The notes beneath the pieces are model-generated. The model saw nothing but the letters and a program-made list of their open reading frames with translations. It did not search any database and was not told the DNA's origin. A DNA stretch of 64,000 nucleotides from JAJRPT01 sp964465945 (GTDB lineage: Bacteria > Bacteroidota > Ignavibacteria > Kapaibacteriales > UBA2268): positions 1 through 64,000 of the forward strand of contig CAYXMM010000005.1 of NCBI GenBank assembly GCA_964465945.1. Direction: 5' to 3'. Position numbers and translations under genes: made by a program. Shown here piece after piece: positions 44,725 to 53,466 of the stretch (position 1 is its first letter; each line of letters starts with the position of its first letter).

Positions 44725-45081
44725 AAAAAAATCCTGTCGAATCTCCATAAGCTTGATAAAATTATCTTTACCTGTAATCTCGTCTAAGAAATCAAATGCA
44801 GGTGGTTTTTGCTCTAAATATTTCTCAAAATCTTCGCTGTCTTTCTTAAATACATTCAAAATTGCTGCGAATGCGTATTTTTGGACTTGTCTTTGTGTAA
44901 TAGTTACTACTTCATCTGGTCTAACAGGTAAATTTTCCTCCATCGCTAAGTCGAGTTTGAAGTATTTTATTCCTGCATAGATTTGATTTGCAGTTAGTCT
45001 ATCGAAATTGTATTGATATTTTTTGCCGTTACATTCAAAATCGACAATTAAAAATTTTGGTTGTTGAGTTTCTTCACTCAT
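44542..45081 (-). CDS. Tail assembly chaperone (0-frame product)
   Basis: This 179-residue open frame sits immediately upstream of the tape-measure gene, the usual place of the tail assembly chaperone. Residues 1-119 are acidic and helical with codon use like the neighbours. Residues 118-119 are encoded by TTT TTT within an 8-T run, a classical slippery site. The last 60 residues use many G/C-ending codons and may be the minor or non-functional frame. The chaperone assignment rests on position and the frameshift layout, not on a recognised domain. Confidence 0.6.
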   Translation of the reverse strand: MSEETQQPKFLIVDFECNGKKYQYNFDRLTANQIYAGIKYFKLDLAMEENLPVRPDEVVTITQRQVQKYAFAAILNVFKKDSEDFEKYLEQKPPAFDFLDEITGKDNFIKLMEIRQDFFYHTGLINIELTKGLGDLMKQLNGLSEIERSQVFKMMAMNQSDITRTKGKNSIPSNISETK

Positions 45082-45093
45082 TGCTACCCCTTT

Positions 45094-45588
45094 TTATGAA
45101 AAGTTATTGAAAATTATATTTATATCTGTTATTAAGTCAATTGAAGCAATTACATTAACCTTTATTTCAGTTTCTAAGAATTCATCACTTGTTTTTACTG
45201 ATAAGTTTTCTATTGAAATATTTAAAATTGTTGGGCTAGTTGCAACGAAATTTAATGCGTGTGAAAGGTATCCAGATTCTGTATTTCCAAAGCCAATCCC
45301 TATTGTATCTACAATTAAAGACCTGCAATGTAATAAGAACTTATCGTAATAATTTTGTACTAATTGGACAGGAGTTACTTCTACAATAATCTCATAAGCA
45401 ATAACATTAAAGCCTCCTAAATCATTAGGTTCTCTTATCTCGTTAAACTCAAAATTAGACCCCTTTTTAAGGTTATCAAATTGGTAAAGATGAGTGTCGC
45501 TACCATCAATAAATTTTATTGCAAGTGATGTAATTGGTGATAATTTCCATTTTGTATAATCATTTAAGAAATAACTGTAAATCGCCAT
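45094..45588 (-). CDS. Phage tail-region protein of unknown function
   Basis: The 164-residue protein has no recognised domain. It is beta-rich with a central helical stretch (VQLVQNYYDKFLLHCRSLIVD). It lies between the chaperone and another small tail-region gene, with one base separating it from that gene. A minor tail or tail-tip role is inferred from position only. Confidence 0.6.
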   Translation of the reverse strand: MAIYSYFLNDYTKWKLSPITSLAIKFIDGSDTHLYQFDNLKKGSNFEFNEIREPNDLGGFNVIAYEIIVEVTPVQLVQNYYDKFLLHCRSLIVDTIGIGFGNTESGYLSHALNFVATSPTILNISIENLSVKTSDEFLETEIKVNVIASIDLITDINIIFNNFS

Positions 45589-45589
45589 C

Positions 45590-45961
45590 TTAGTCCTTAT
45601 ATTTTGATTTTAAGGTAAATTCACATCTCGGAAGTAATTTGGATTTAGTCGGGAAACTTATATCTTCGTCATCGGTCATTTCAACTTCAAAAAAAGTTGT
45701 ATTGTCGAATGATAATTTTTTAAACCCTGAATTAAAAAAACTCTTTAAATAACTCATTTTAGCAGTTTGGTATAATACATTCGCAGATATTATTATATTA
45801 TAAACTTTCCTTTTTGATTTAAGGTGAGATACAATAGTGCCATTTAGAGTATTAGCTACTTCTCGGTCTCTTTCGTATACTTCAATACAGGACATTACAC
45901 TGAAATTATCAGCAGTTTCAGTCGTCCAGTTATCGTTGCTATATTTAAGGTAAATATTCAT
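45590..45961 (-). CDS. Small phage tail-region protein of unknown function
   Basis: The 123-residue protein is beta-rich with no recognised domain. It shares one base with the start of its upstream neighbour's stop region (45961), so translation is probably coupled to the 823-residue gene. A tail-tip or connector role is only positional. Confidence 0.6.
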   Translation of the reverse strand: MNIYLKYSNDNWTTETADNFSVMSCIEVYERDREVANTLNGTIVSHLKSKRKVYNIIISANVLYQTAKMSYLKSFFNSGFKKLSFDNTTFFEVEMTDDEDISFPTKSKLLPRCEFTLKSKYKD

Positions 45962-48432
45962 TAGTCGTAATAAAAATGTTCGTTATCAAATAGTTGAAGG
46001 GTATTACTATTAATTAATTTACCAATAACCTTATTTACACAATTAAGAGTGCTTGCCTTTCGTTTTAATCTATTCGCAGATATATTAATAAGTGACCCGT
46101 CTACTTTTAAATACAATGTGTCGCCAGCAGTAAATGGAATATCACTTAATATATATTTGCCAGGTGCCTTTATTACCTTAATTAAATTATCCCCACCATC
46201 TTCAAGAGCTAATCCGTAATAAGTATCAAGTTTAGAATGGTCTACAATTGTAACTAACTTATTGTCAGTATTTACAGCAAGTGCTGAATATGCTAAACAG
46301 GCCCCTACAATTTCTTTATATTCAACTGAATCATCATATACATAAGTGTCTTCTTCTCCTAAAAACTCATCGTCATTTTTAGGAATAGACGGATTTTGAA
46401 TTTCACTGAATAAAGTATTTTGTTTTAACTTTAAGTTTACTTCTGGTTTAGAGAAATCAATTTCAATAGAATTTATTACATAATCAACACTATTTAGTGT
46501 TATTTTTTTGCCTAATTTTAGTAATTTTAAACTTGGATTTGAGCCATCAGAATTTTCGCTGAAAGCATTCCAATAAGGGATTGATAAATCTACATCTTGT
46601 TTTGAGAATTTTATATATCTATCTTTAGAAACAGAAAGATAATCTTCTAATAAATCAAATCCGCATTCTGTATTATCTATTTTAACAGCCATTCTACGAA
46701 TTGGAGTGAAATAAGCATCTGGTTCGTAAGTTTCTTTAGAAGCAATTTTTACATAAAGTCCAGTATGAACTGAACGGGTATCTGCCATCCAACCATCACC
46801 TTTCATTTGATTCATATTCACAGTGATTGGAGGGTTTGTATCATAAGTATATTTATGAGTTATCTTAATATTATGTGGCAATAAATCGCCATTCCTACAA
46901 GGTGGTCGTAAATAAGTTAAACTTAATTGTGGCGGAATTAACATCGTTCCTCTTTCTGGCTTCATCATAGCCAAAGTAGGACTTATGGACAATAGTAAAG
47001 ACTTGCCAGAGCTTTTATCTTCAGTATATTTATTTTTTCTTGGGGACCCAGATGTTATATGACTTGTAACTTTATAATTTGAATTATCAAAAGCTTTTGA
47101 AACTCCATATTTATCACGTCCATAAATAATTGCCTTGCTACCATCTTTTCCGAAATGCTCTTCACCAACTCCATAGAAACTCTCTGTTTTATATTCGTCT
47201 TTATTATTGCTTCCTTGTTCTATGCTTAAATCTAATTTATACTTAGATGCATCTTTAAAATATAAAGCACCAAACGAAGCAAGATAGTCGCCATTTATAA
47301 AGTCTATGTAAATGTCTTCATTAACTTTATCAATTCGGAGAGATAATAGGAAATTAAAATTTTCAGCAAAGGAATAAAAAAAATCTGTAACACTCGAGTC
47401 ATCTCCACCAACCCTAAAGCTGTTTGCTTGACTATCATTATACTCACTTGGATTTGATAAGTTTCTAAAATATTTATAATCCACAAACACTGTTTCATTC
47501 TCATCTTCTGAAACAGCGTCGGGGTCGAGATAATAATTCTTATAATCAGTTCCATCATCTAAATTGTGATAAACTGGGACATCGGGTTTTGAAGCTGGAG
47601 GTCGACTGTTCCCAGTAACTCCGTTTGAATTATTTTGCCTACCATCTACCCATAATTGCTCTCCCCAGTAAGGATCGACAACACTTGATACTCTCCATCT
47701 TGCTGGTGCATATTTACCTGTAAATTTTACTCTATTGAAATGAACGTTATAAGAGCCACCACCAGCGTTTAAGATGACTTCAATTCTATCACCAATTGCT
47801 CGCATTAATTTATTTAAACTAACTAAATCACAAACATAAGTGTTGAGTTCTTCTGTAACTAAACCGACTGTTTTTGAGTAATTTCTCCACGCTTGTCTAT
47901 CGGCTACATTTGCAGTCTTCCAGTCGTTTGGAATATCATCTAATACATCTTTAATTTTAATATCATCTAATAGATTTTCAACTTCTGGTGCGGCGCTATA
48001 TTTATAAGTTTTTACAATATCTGAAGACGAGGCATATTCGTCTCTATCCCAATTCACTGCTTCGCTTTGAATATCTGGGTCGATAATTCCAGTAAACAAA
48101 ACATCACTGCCAACTACTGGGTCGTTAGGATTAAATAAAATCGCACAATAAACTTTAGTAGTTATTGCTGAATTGATAAGATTAAGACAATTTTGTTCGT
48201 CCGTATTTTTTACGAAATAATCGGCTGACATTATGCTTAAATCATCTTGAACTAAGCCACCATTATCATCTTTAAAGTCTTTTTTAAGTTTTTCTAATAT
48301 AAAAATATCAACTTCAATAGCAGTAGATTCGTCAACTAATGTATTATAATCATCTGACACAACGAACTTAATAGTATTACTACCAAATCCATCTTCATTT
48401 GTATAAGTATATGTTTGTTGATATTTTGCCAT
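45961..48432 (-). CDS. Large virion protein, probably tail tip or central fibre
   Basis: The 823-residue protein has no recognised family. It has many Asp/Asn/Tyr-rich beta segments and an aromatic-rich middle (about 225-300). The last 110 residues include GLALEDGGDNLIKVIKAPGK and FTAGDTLYLKVDGSLI, which resemble small trimeric phage decoration or fibre modules. Its place between tail tube and tape-measure genes fits a tip, hub or receptor-binding protein. Confidence 0.6.
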   Translation of the reverse strand: MAKYQQTYTYTNEDGFGSNTIKFVVSDDYNTLVDESTAIEVDIFILEKLKKDFKDDNGGLVQDDLSIMSADYFVKNTDEQNCLNLINSAITTKVYCAILFNPNDPVVGSDVLFTGIIDPDIQSEAVNWDRDEYASSSDIVKTYKYSAAPEVENLLDDIKIKDVLDDIPNDWKTANVADRQAWRNYSKTVGLVTEELNTYVCDLVSLNKLMRAIGDRIEVILNAGGGSYNVHFNRVKFTGKYAPARWRVSSVVDPYWGEQLWVDGRQNNSNGVTGNSRPPASKPDVPVYHNLDDGTDYKNYYLDPDAVSEDENETVFVDYKYFRNLSNPSEYNDSQANSFRVGGDDSSVTDFFYSFAENFNFLLSLRIDKVNEDIYIDFINGDYLASFGALYFKDASKYKLDLSIEQGSNNKDEYKTESFYGVGEEHFGKDGSKAIIYGRDKYGVSKAFDNSNYKVTSHITSGSPRKNKYTEDKSSGKSLLLSISPTLAMMKPERGTMLIPPQLSLTYLRPPCRNGDLLPHNIKITHKYTYDTNPPITVNMNQMKGDGWMADTRSVHTGLYVKIASKETYEPDAYFTPIRRMAVKIDNTECGFDLLEDYLSVSKDRYIKFSKQDVDLSIPYWNAFSENSDGSNPSLKLLKLGKKITLNSVDYVINSIEIDFSKPEVNLKLKQNTLFSEIQNPSIPKNDDEFLGEEDTYVYDDSVEYKEIVGACLAYSALAVNTDNKLVTIVDHSKLDTYYGLALEDGGDNLIKVIKAPGKYILSDIPFTAGDTLYLKVDGSLINISANRLKRKASTLNCVNKVIGKLINSNTLQLFDNEHFYYD

Positions 48433-48489
48433 TTATTAGATAATTCTTAAAATGTGGAACTAAAACCGATATTATACTCACATCCTAAA

Positions 48490-48522
48490 AACGTGGTATA
48501 AAAGGGGTGTTTTATCCACGTT
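48490..48522 (-). terminator. Hairpin terminator after the tail-tube gene
   Basis: On the minus strand AACGTGGATAAAA and TTTTATACCACGTT pair around CACCCC with a single bulged base, and TTT follows. It lies about 35 bp past the tail-tube-like gene and before the 823-residue gene, and may give differential expression of the abundant tube protein. Confidence 0.6.
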
Positions 48523-48555
48523 CTCAGAATGCAAGGCAATAATTAATAACTATTA

Positions 48556-49212
48556 TTAGGTAGTTACAATTTTAGCAAAATTACCTGTTAATAATTTTGT
48601 TAAGTCTCCTGCTACAATAGCAGTGATGTCAACAGCATCGCCTATTACTGGTGTAATATTTGAGGTAGTTACAGCAGTGTTATACTCTGCAAAAGTCAGA
48701 GTCACCCCTGAATCTACTGTGATTGGCTTGCCAACAAATTCATTTTCAATCTTCATCATTCCATTTTCAGAAGTGAATTCAATATCGCCAGACAATACTG
48801 CAACTAAGTGGTATTCATAAACGATTGTTTCAGTAATATCTTCAAGAAATACAATAACAGCACTTACTCTACCGATTAAATCTTCAATTGCTTGTTGTTG
48901 TGCTGGGCTTATATATGCCTTAAATTTAATTTTTGGTTGACTTGTGCCACCTGATAACACTTCTGTGTTTGTTAATGCATCGAATATTTTTGCATTTTTA
49001 GCGTAACGAAGTGTAATATCACCGCCAATTTCATTAGAGTGATATTCAACCGAAGCTTCGTCTTTACCAGGGAATGTTACGCCCGATACGACTACATTAA
49101 CTAAGTCGATTACAGTTCCGAACCCAGTTACTGGGGCAACTTTATTGTTTGCATCTGTTGTTGTGAAAGGGGCAATTCTCATAAACCCTTTAAATCCTTT
49201 TCCTAATGCCAT
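48556..49212 (-). CDS. Probable major tail tube protein
   Basis: The 218-residue protein is beta-rich and has the pattern of tail tube proteins: an N-terminal VNVVVSGVTFPGKDEASVEY segment, central beta hairpins, and a C-terminal Val/Thr-rich Ig-like tail ending TGNFAKIVTT. It is followed by a hairpin terminator, as expected for a highly expressed structural gene. The assignment is by pattern and position. Confidence 0.55.
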   Translation of the reverse strand: MALGKGFKGFMRIAPFTTTDANNKVAPVTGFGTVIDLVNVVVSGVTFPGKDEASVEYHSNEIGGDITLRYAKNAKIFDALTNTEVLSGGTSQPKIKFKAYISPAQQQAIEDLIGRVSAVIVFLEDITETIVYEYHLVAVLSGDIEFTSENGMMKIENEFVGKPITVDSGVTLTFAEYNTAVTTSNITPVIGDAVDITAIVAGDLTKLLTGNFAKIVTT

Positions 49213-49236
49213 TTTACTTCTCCTTTTTAATAAAAA

Positions 49237-49674
49237 TTATATTTTACATTTTACGCCATATAATAGGGCTTCCCATTTTGAGTTTCTGGTGAACCCATCT
49301 TGTATTTCTATTACAATTTCTTCTGTGGTATTATCCGCCCACCAGTCATAAGTAACTGGCGACATCGCCCAACTTGTTTCTGCATAATCAGTTCCTCTAA
49401 CATTCTTTAATTGTACTGTATTGTTAGTATTATCTCTTCTGAATATTGCACTACCAGTAAATGATACGACTTCACGATTTGTAGTATTCATTCCAACAAG
49501 TAACATATTAAACATAAGAACTGAATCAGCTTCCATATTTATATTATTACCGTCTGGCAATTTTATTTTTACAAAACCACCACCGACAATAGTCGCAGAT
49601 AGATTCTGTAAGAACATTTTCTCATTTGCTCTTGTGTTCCCGTCGGCTCTATATAACAAACCTTCAAAATTCAT
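49237..49674 (-). CDS. Phage virion protein of unknown function
   Basis: The 145-residue protein is beta-rich with no recognised domain; it includes VGGGFVKIKLPDGNNINMEA. It shares one base with the preceding 118-residue gene. Position between tail tube and fibre genes suggests a minor structural protein. Confidence 0.55.
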   Translation of the reverse strand: MNFEGLLYRADGNTRANEKMFLQNLSATIVGGGFVKIKLPDGNNINMEADSVLMFNMLLVGMNTTNREVVSFTGSAIFRRDNTNNTVQLKNVRGTDYAETSWAMSPVTYDWWADNTTEEIVIEIQDGFTRNSKWEALLYGVKCKI

Positions 49675-50030
49675 TAGCTAATGATAGCATCTATTGACAA
49701 ATCTATTGAAGTAACGCTATTTAGAGTAACTTCAACATTAAATCCTGCTACAATAATTCCGCTCATATCAATCGTCAGAGCATCATTAACATTACTTGCA
49801 GTATTAATAACCGCAGTATGTTCGAGAGTTTTTACATTCTCTAATGTAGAATATACCTTAATTGTAGCATCAGCAGTTCCTACAACATTCTGCCATTGGA
49901 CCTGCAAAGCCCAGTTATTAATAGGGTTTCTATCTTGGAACTCGTCAAGATTATCAAAGAACTCTTTATTTCCATTCACCCATTTTGAAGAGAAATCATC
50001 TGTTAATGTTGAATTAGCAAGTATAATCAT
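49674..50030 (-). CDS. Small phage virion protein of unknown function
   Basis: The 118-residue beta-rich protein has Val/Thr/Asn repeats (TAVINTASNVNDALTIDMSG) and no recognised domain. Its start codon lies 18 bp after the 3' end of the prophage tRNA and is preceded by AGAGG, so it should be translated from the same late transcript in which the tRNA is embedded. Confidence 0.55.
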   Translation of the reverse strand: MIILANSTLTDDFSSKWVNGNKEFFDNLDEFQDRNPINNWALQVQWQNVVGTADATIKVYSTLENVKTLEHTAVINTASNVNDALTIDMSGIIVAGFNVEVTLNSVTSIDLSIDAIIS

Positions 50031-50047
50031 TTTAACCTCTTATTTAG

Positions 50048-50120
50048 TGGCAGGGGCACGACTCGAACGTGCGACCTCTGGCTTATGAAACCAGCGAGCT
50101 ACCAACTGCTCTACCCCGCT
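50048..50120 (-). tRNA. Prophage tRNA-Met (CAU anticodon), initiator-like
   Basis: A 73-base tRNA folds on the minus strand. It has T8-A9, D-stem GAGC/GCTC, anticodon stem CTGGT/GCCAG with loop TTCATAA, variable loop AGGTC, T-stem GCACG/CGTGC and loop TTCGAGT. The A11-U24 pair of the D-stem and the unpaired 1:72 end (A and C) are hallmarks of initiator tRNA. The third anticodon-stem pair is U-G instead of G-C. CCA is not encoded. It overlaps the last 38 bases of the upstream enzyme gene. Confidence 0.88.
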
Positions 50121-50523
50121 GTAATTTTTCATAAACTCCTTGCGGAGTGTAATACTTAAAATCTGCATCTATAACATACATACAAGCATTAACGCAATTA
50201 AATCTATTGTATGACTTAATACCAGCCCACCCTAAGAAGATTGAAAGCCAGTCGTATCGATGCCTATGGTTAATCAAGTCAAATGCACGGTCTAAATACT
50301 CATCTCTTTCTCTGTCTATTTCGCTGTCTATATTCAAAAAGTCCCAACGTTCAGGTTTATATTCAATTTTCTTGAATCTAACACCACCATCGCGTGGGCT
50401 TGAACTTAAACTAGACCCACTATCAAATATTAACTCAATATGACTATATTTTGAATTAGTTAATTTAGCAATTAACCAATCTTTCCAGTTTCCAAATTCA
50501 TATTTATAAAATGCTAATTTCAT
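50083..50523 (-). CDS. Permuted NlpC/P60-like (YaeF/YiiX-type) papain-fold protein
   Basis: The 146-residue protein has KYSHIELIF with His28 early and FNCVNACMYVID with Cys110 or Cys114 later. This is the His-before-Cys order of circularly permuted papain-like enzymes of the YaeF/YiiX type. Members hydrolyse amide or lipid bonds, so a cell-wall or membrane-entry role for the virion is possible. Its last 12 codons and stop lie within the tRNA-Met gene on the same strand, so the two transcripts cannot both be made from one RNA molecule. The 3-4 bp overlap with its upstream gene suggests coupled translation. Confidence 0.6.
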   Translation of the reverse strand: MKLAFYKYEFGNWKDWLIAKLTNSKYSHIELIFDSGSSLSSSPRDGGVRFKKIEYKPERWDFLNIDSEIDRERDEYLDRAFDLINHRHRYDWLSIFLGWAGIKSYNRFNCVNACMYVIDADFKYYTPQGVYEKLQRGRAVGSSLVS

Positions 50524-51056
50524 TCTTCTTCTGTTGGGTATTCTAAGTTGATTAAATTTAATGCTTCAATCGTTTCTGCTTTTTCAATCTCATTCATTAT
50601 GTCAGAATACCATTCTTTTCTCGGTGCTAAATACCCACTAAATTCAGCGCCAAAAGCCCATAACTGATTTTTAGTAAATTGTCTTTGTGTCTTTGTTCTG
50701 TCCGAAATTTTAAATATATCACCACCTTCAAACTCATATCTGTTTTTTTGCAATAAAATGTTATTCATCGTATTTTCATCGTAATTAAACACAAATCCAT
50801 TATACGCGCATCCGTCTTTAATCAATAAATAGAAATTATTTTTTACTGTTTCTGTAGCAATTCCTTTTAAATACTCCAAAGTAGGAGGTGTGATAGTGCC
50901 TTCAAGCACATAATCTTCATTAAAATGACCTGCACTAATCATTTCATTTGCACGTTGAATTTGTTCTTCATTTAATATTACAAATCTATCCGTCTCTGAA
51001 CCGATTTGATTGGGATTCATATTTATAAATTGCTTGCTTATTTTATCATATATCAT
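50520..51056 (-). CDS. Possible tail fibre assembly protein (DUF4376-like)
   Basis: The 178-residue protein has a weakly conserved N-terminus (a phage fibre-protein style start). It also has a C-terminal region with CAYNGFVFNYDENTMNNIL and ALNLINLEYP that resembles the DUF4376 domain of fibre-assembly chaperones. It is next to the LamG-like fibre gene, which supports that role. Confidence is limited because the match is by pattern. Confidence 0.5.
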   Translation of the reverse strand: MIYDKISKQFINMNPNQIGSETDRFVILNEEQIQRANEMISAGHFNEDYVLEGTITPPTLEYLKGIATETVKNNFYLLIKDGCAYNGFVFNYDENTMNNILLQKNRYEFEGGDIFKISDRTKTQRQFTKNQLWAFGAEFSGYLAPRKEWYSDIMNEIEKAETIEALNLINLEYPTEEE

Positions 51057-51071
51057 TTTATTATTCCTTTT

Positions 51072-51749
51072 TTACGATGCTAATCGCCCTTTTCCAATAT
51101 TTAATACTTTTATTTGTGCTAAACTTAAATTTTTGTCATAAATTTTAAAATTATTTAATTTAGCTGTCATACCAGAGGTACTCGCGAATGAAGTGTTGCC
51201 TATCCGCAATGAATTAAGCCCCGTGGTAGGTGTTACTTTTGCATTTTTATCACTACCTGAGCTTAAAGCCGAAAGGGTACTATTTTTATACATTTCCACC
51301 GATACTTGAGTCGCATCAAAATCTTTTGTTGTAGCAACTATAAACATCCAAGTTCCCGTGGTGGCTGTATTATTATATACTCCGCCTGTGCCTGAAGCGC
51401 TTATCAAATTTGCTGAATTTGTACTTGTGATATAATGCTGAAATCCTATTGTCGCTCCGCTATTGTAAGCAGATACAATATTATTAGCGCTTGCATTAAG
51501 TGACGATATATTTATAAAAAATGAAATTGTCGAAGCACTATTACGATAGATAGCTACTTGTTCCGCTACAGCTGAACTAAATGAAATATAGTCATTTCTA
51601 CTATCAAAGTCAGCCGCCATATTACTACGCCCAAATTCATCAGCTGTAAAAGTCACTCCTGAGTTTGTCCCAGAGTTTTGTCCAGTTCCGCTATCAGTTA
51701 TATTCCCATTCAGTTTTAAGTTCAAATATGGTCTTTTTGTTATAAACAT
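51072..51749 (-). CDS. LamG/concanavalin-like tail fibre protein
   Basis: The 225-residue protein reads as one LamG-type beta-sandwich. It has LKLNGNITDSGTGQNSG at the start, FGRSNMAADFDSRNDYISF, an STISFFINISS strand, TWMFIVATT, and the closing KLNNFKIYDKNLSLAQIKVL, which is typical of this fold. Such modules bind glycans and are common in receptor-binding fibres. The gene shares one base with the next fibre-like gene. Confidence 0.7.
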   Translation of the reverse strand: MFITKRPYLNLKLNGNITDSGTGQNSGTNSGVTFTADEFGRSNMAADFDSRNDYISFSSAVAEQVAIYRNSASTISFFINISSLNASANNIVSAYNSGATIGFQHYITSTNSANLISASGTGGVYNNTATTGTWMFIVATTKDFDATQVSVEMYKNSTLSALSSGSDKNAKVTPTTGLNSLRIGNTSFASTSGMTAKLNNFKIYDKNLSLAQIKVLNIGKGRLAS

Positions 51750-52258
51750 TATACTACCTGCTGAATTCCAAATAAAATATTAATGACACCTGCACTATTT
51801 TTTGTTAGAAACGCAGGAGCACTCTCGCCGGTAGCCAGTGGCAAACTTGAGCCAACATTACTCCACCAACCAGTTGGAATGCTCCCAGTTACAACCCCCG
51901 ATGGACTTTTTGTATTTTTACAATCCACCTTATAAGTATATCCAGCCGTCATCTTAGTTGTGTCAATTATTGAGAAACTAAAATCTGCATCGCAGTTTAA
52001 TTCAAGCCAATGACCTAAACTTAAATCGACTGAACCAGCCGACTCGCTTGAAGCCGTCTTAGTTTGTATTGTTTCTGCACCTGTGCTTATAGTCTTAGGT
52101 TCAAGGGCGTTTCCAGCAGAATTAACTCCAACTACTTTATTCGCATTTCCTGTTAATGCAAACCCGTCAGTTAAATCTGAGAAAGCAATATCGCCACCTA
52201 ATTCGGCTGGCTTATCTGTAATATCATCCCAACTAACTTTTTTTATTCTATCTCTCAT
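51749..52258 (-). CDS. Phage tail fibre-like protein
   Basis: The 169-residue protein begins with WDDITDKPAELGG, a short motif common in phage fibre repeats (the 'W.DITDKP' type). It has a middle beta region and ends in a compact C-terminal domain. It is next to the LamG-like gene and probably forms part of the same fibre or an adhesin tip. Confidence 0.6.
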   Translation of the reverse strand: MRDRIKKVSWDDITDKPAELGGDIAFSDLTDGFALTGNANKVVGVNSAGNALEPKTISTGAETIQTKTASSESAGSVDLSLGHWLELNCDADFSFSIIDTTKMTAGYTYKVDCKNTKSPSGVVTGSIPTGWWSNVGSSLPLATGESAPAFLTKNSAGVINILFGIQQVV

Positions 52259-52557
52259 TTCTTTATCTTTAATTTAGCAGATGGTTCAAATACGCTAATC
52301 AAGTATGTGTTTTTTGCTCTATCGAAATGAACCCATATCTTAGTTCCATCGTTTAAAGTAGTGTCTATATCTTGATATTCTTGTAATTCAAAGTATATTT
52401 CCTTTTCTTTGATTGTTACTTCAATACTATCTTGTGTGAATACTACTTCTTTCACAATATCGTAAGTATCCGTTACCATTGCTGGCGTTACGAACCCACA
52501 TGAAGTAGGTAATAACATCACCATTAATACAAATGCTGTGATTAATATATTTCTCAT
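52255..52557 (-). CDS. Small phage lipoprotein (possible outer spanin)
   Basis: The 100-residue protein has a signal peptide and lipobox LPTSC (Cys20). The mature part is short and charged. It lies in the lysis region of the late operon. An outer spanin (Rz1-like) role is possible, but it is longer than most and not nested in an Rz gene. Confidence 0.5.
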   Translation of the reverse strand: MRNILITAFVLMVMLLPTSCGFVTPAMVTDTYDIVKEVVFTQDSIEVTIKEKEIYFELQEYQDIDTTLNDGTKIWVHFDRAKNTYLISVFEPSAKLKIKK

Positions 52558-52973
52558 TTTACTGCTCCATTTATATTATCATAAACTGCTCCTGCAATTT
52601 CAGAAGCAAGGATTTGAACTTCTAATTTTGATAATGACTTAATTTCATTTTCAATTCCAGGTGCTAATTTTCTGAGTTTAAATAATTGGTTAATTATTGA
52701 GGTAAAACTTCCAATATCTTTAATGTTAATCTTTCCGTCGGCTACAATCTCAACAATTTCTTTGATGATTGTTTGAATTGGGAAGTCTAATGCGTCAAGA
52801 GTGCTACTTAAATTTACTGACCTTATTGTTTTCTGGATTGATTTAAGATTTTCCTTCGCTTTTAAAGTCATATCCGAAACGTTGTTATTGTTAGATAATT
52901 CGGTTTTAATCAAATTATCGAAAGAAAATATCAGATTTTCAAAATCTTTTGTATTTAATACTACACTATTCAT
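52554..52973 (-). CDS. Phage protein of unknown function
   Basis: The 139-residue, mostly helical protein has no recognised domain. It overlaps the lipoprotein gene by 4 bp and the endolysin by 8 bp. Position suggests a role in lysis or late morphogenesis, but nothing in the sequence shows this. Confidence 0.55.
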   Translation of the reverse strand: MNSVVLNTKDFENLIFSFDNLIKTELSNNNNVSDMTLKAKENLKSIQKTIRSVNLSSTLDALDFPIQTIIKEIVEIVADGKINIKDIGSFTSIINQLFKLRKLAPGIENEIKSLSKLEVQILASEIAGAVYDNINGAVK

Positions 52974-53466
52974 TTACTACCTCGTAATTATAAAATCCAT
53001 TTACTTCTGTTACTGTTGCTCCCCACAGCACTATTTCTTTGAGCGTTACATTCCTAAGCATAATTCTGTCATTAACATTGCCACCAACTAAAATCCCACG
53101 TTTTTTGAGCGTATCCCATTCTGCAAATGTATCAACGTGATGACCGCCTCGCCTTGACTTTACTAAATAATCACCTGGCTTTGGTGTGTATTTATCTAAC
53201 ATTATTTGTTTTGCCGTCCATATTCTACCTTCTACTGCAAAATCTCTTGCCCTTGCTGACTTTACTTCTGGTTCGACAAATCCTTTCAGATTAAAGTATG
53301 ATTTTTCAGAAGCACACCATGGCACAGCAGATAGATTAAACACCTCATTCCAGTCATCAATGAACTCGCCACGATTACTTGTAAGTGGTTGCTCCTTTGT
53401 CCCCACGTAATTCAACTCTAACAGGAGGTGCAATGGTGTCTGCTGTTGCTGGTGGTTGAACATCAT
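52966..53466 (-). CDS. Endolysin-like amidase (CHAP/TIGR02594 type)
   Basis: The domain reads LELNYVGTKEQ, then WNEVFNLSAVPWCASEK with the catalytic Cys, then YLVKSRRGGHHVDTFAEW with the catalytic His, which fits the NlpC/P60/CHAP endolysins. It should cleave peptidoglycan. The frame is open to 53655, but that would overlap the upstream membrane protein by about 280 bp. The ATG at 53466 leaves an overlap of about 90 bp, and a TTG at 53433 would reduce it further. The true start is therefore uncertain. Confidence 0.6.
   Translation of the reverse strand: MMFNHQQQQTPLHLLLELNYVGTKEQPLTSNRGEFIDDWNEVFNLSAVPWCASEKSYFNLKGFVEPEVKSARARDFAVEGRIWTAKQIMLDKYTPKPGDYLVKSRRGGHHVDTFAEWDTLKKRGILVGGNVNDRIMLRNVTLKEIVLWGATVTEVNGFYNYEVVNE

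Noticed and set aside
50048..50120. Reading the prophage tRNA as an ordinary elongator tRNA-Met or a tRNA-Ile2
   Set aside because: The D-stem A11-U24 pair and the unpaired 1:72 end are initiator features, and elongators normally have a pyrimidine at 11. The altered anticodon-stem pair leaves some doubt, so the call is initiator-like and not definite.
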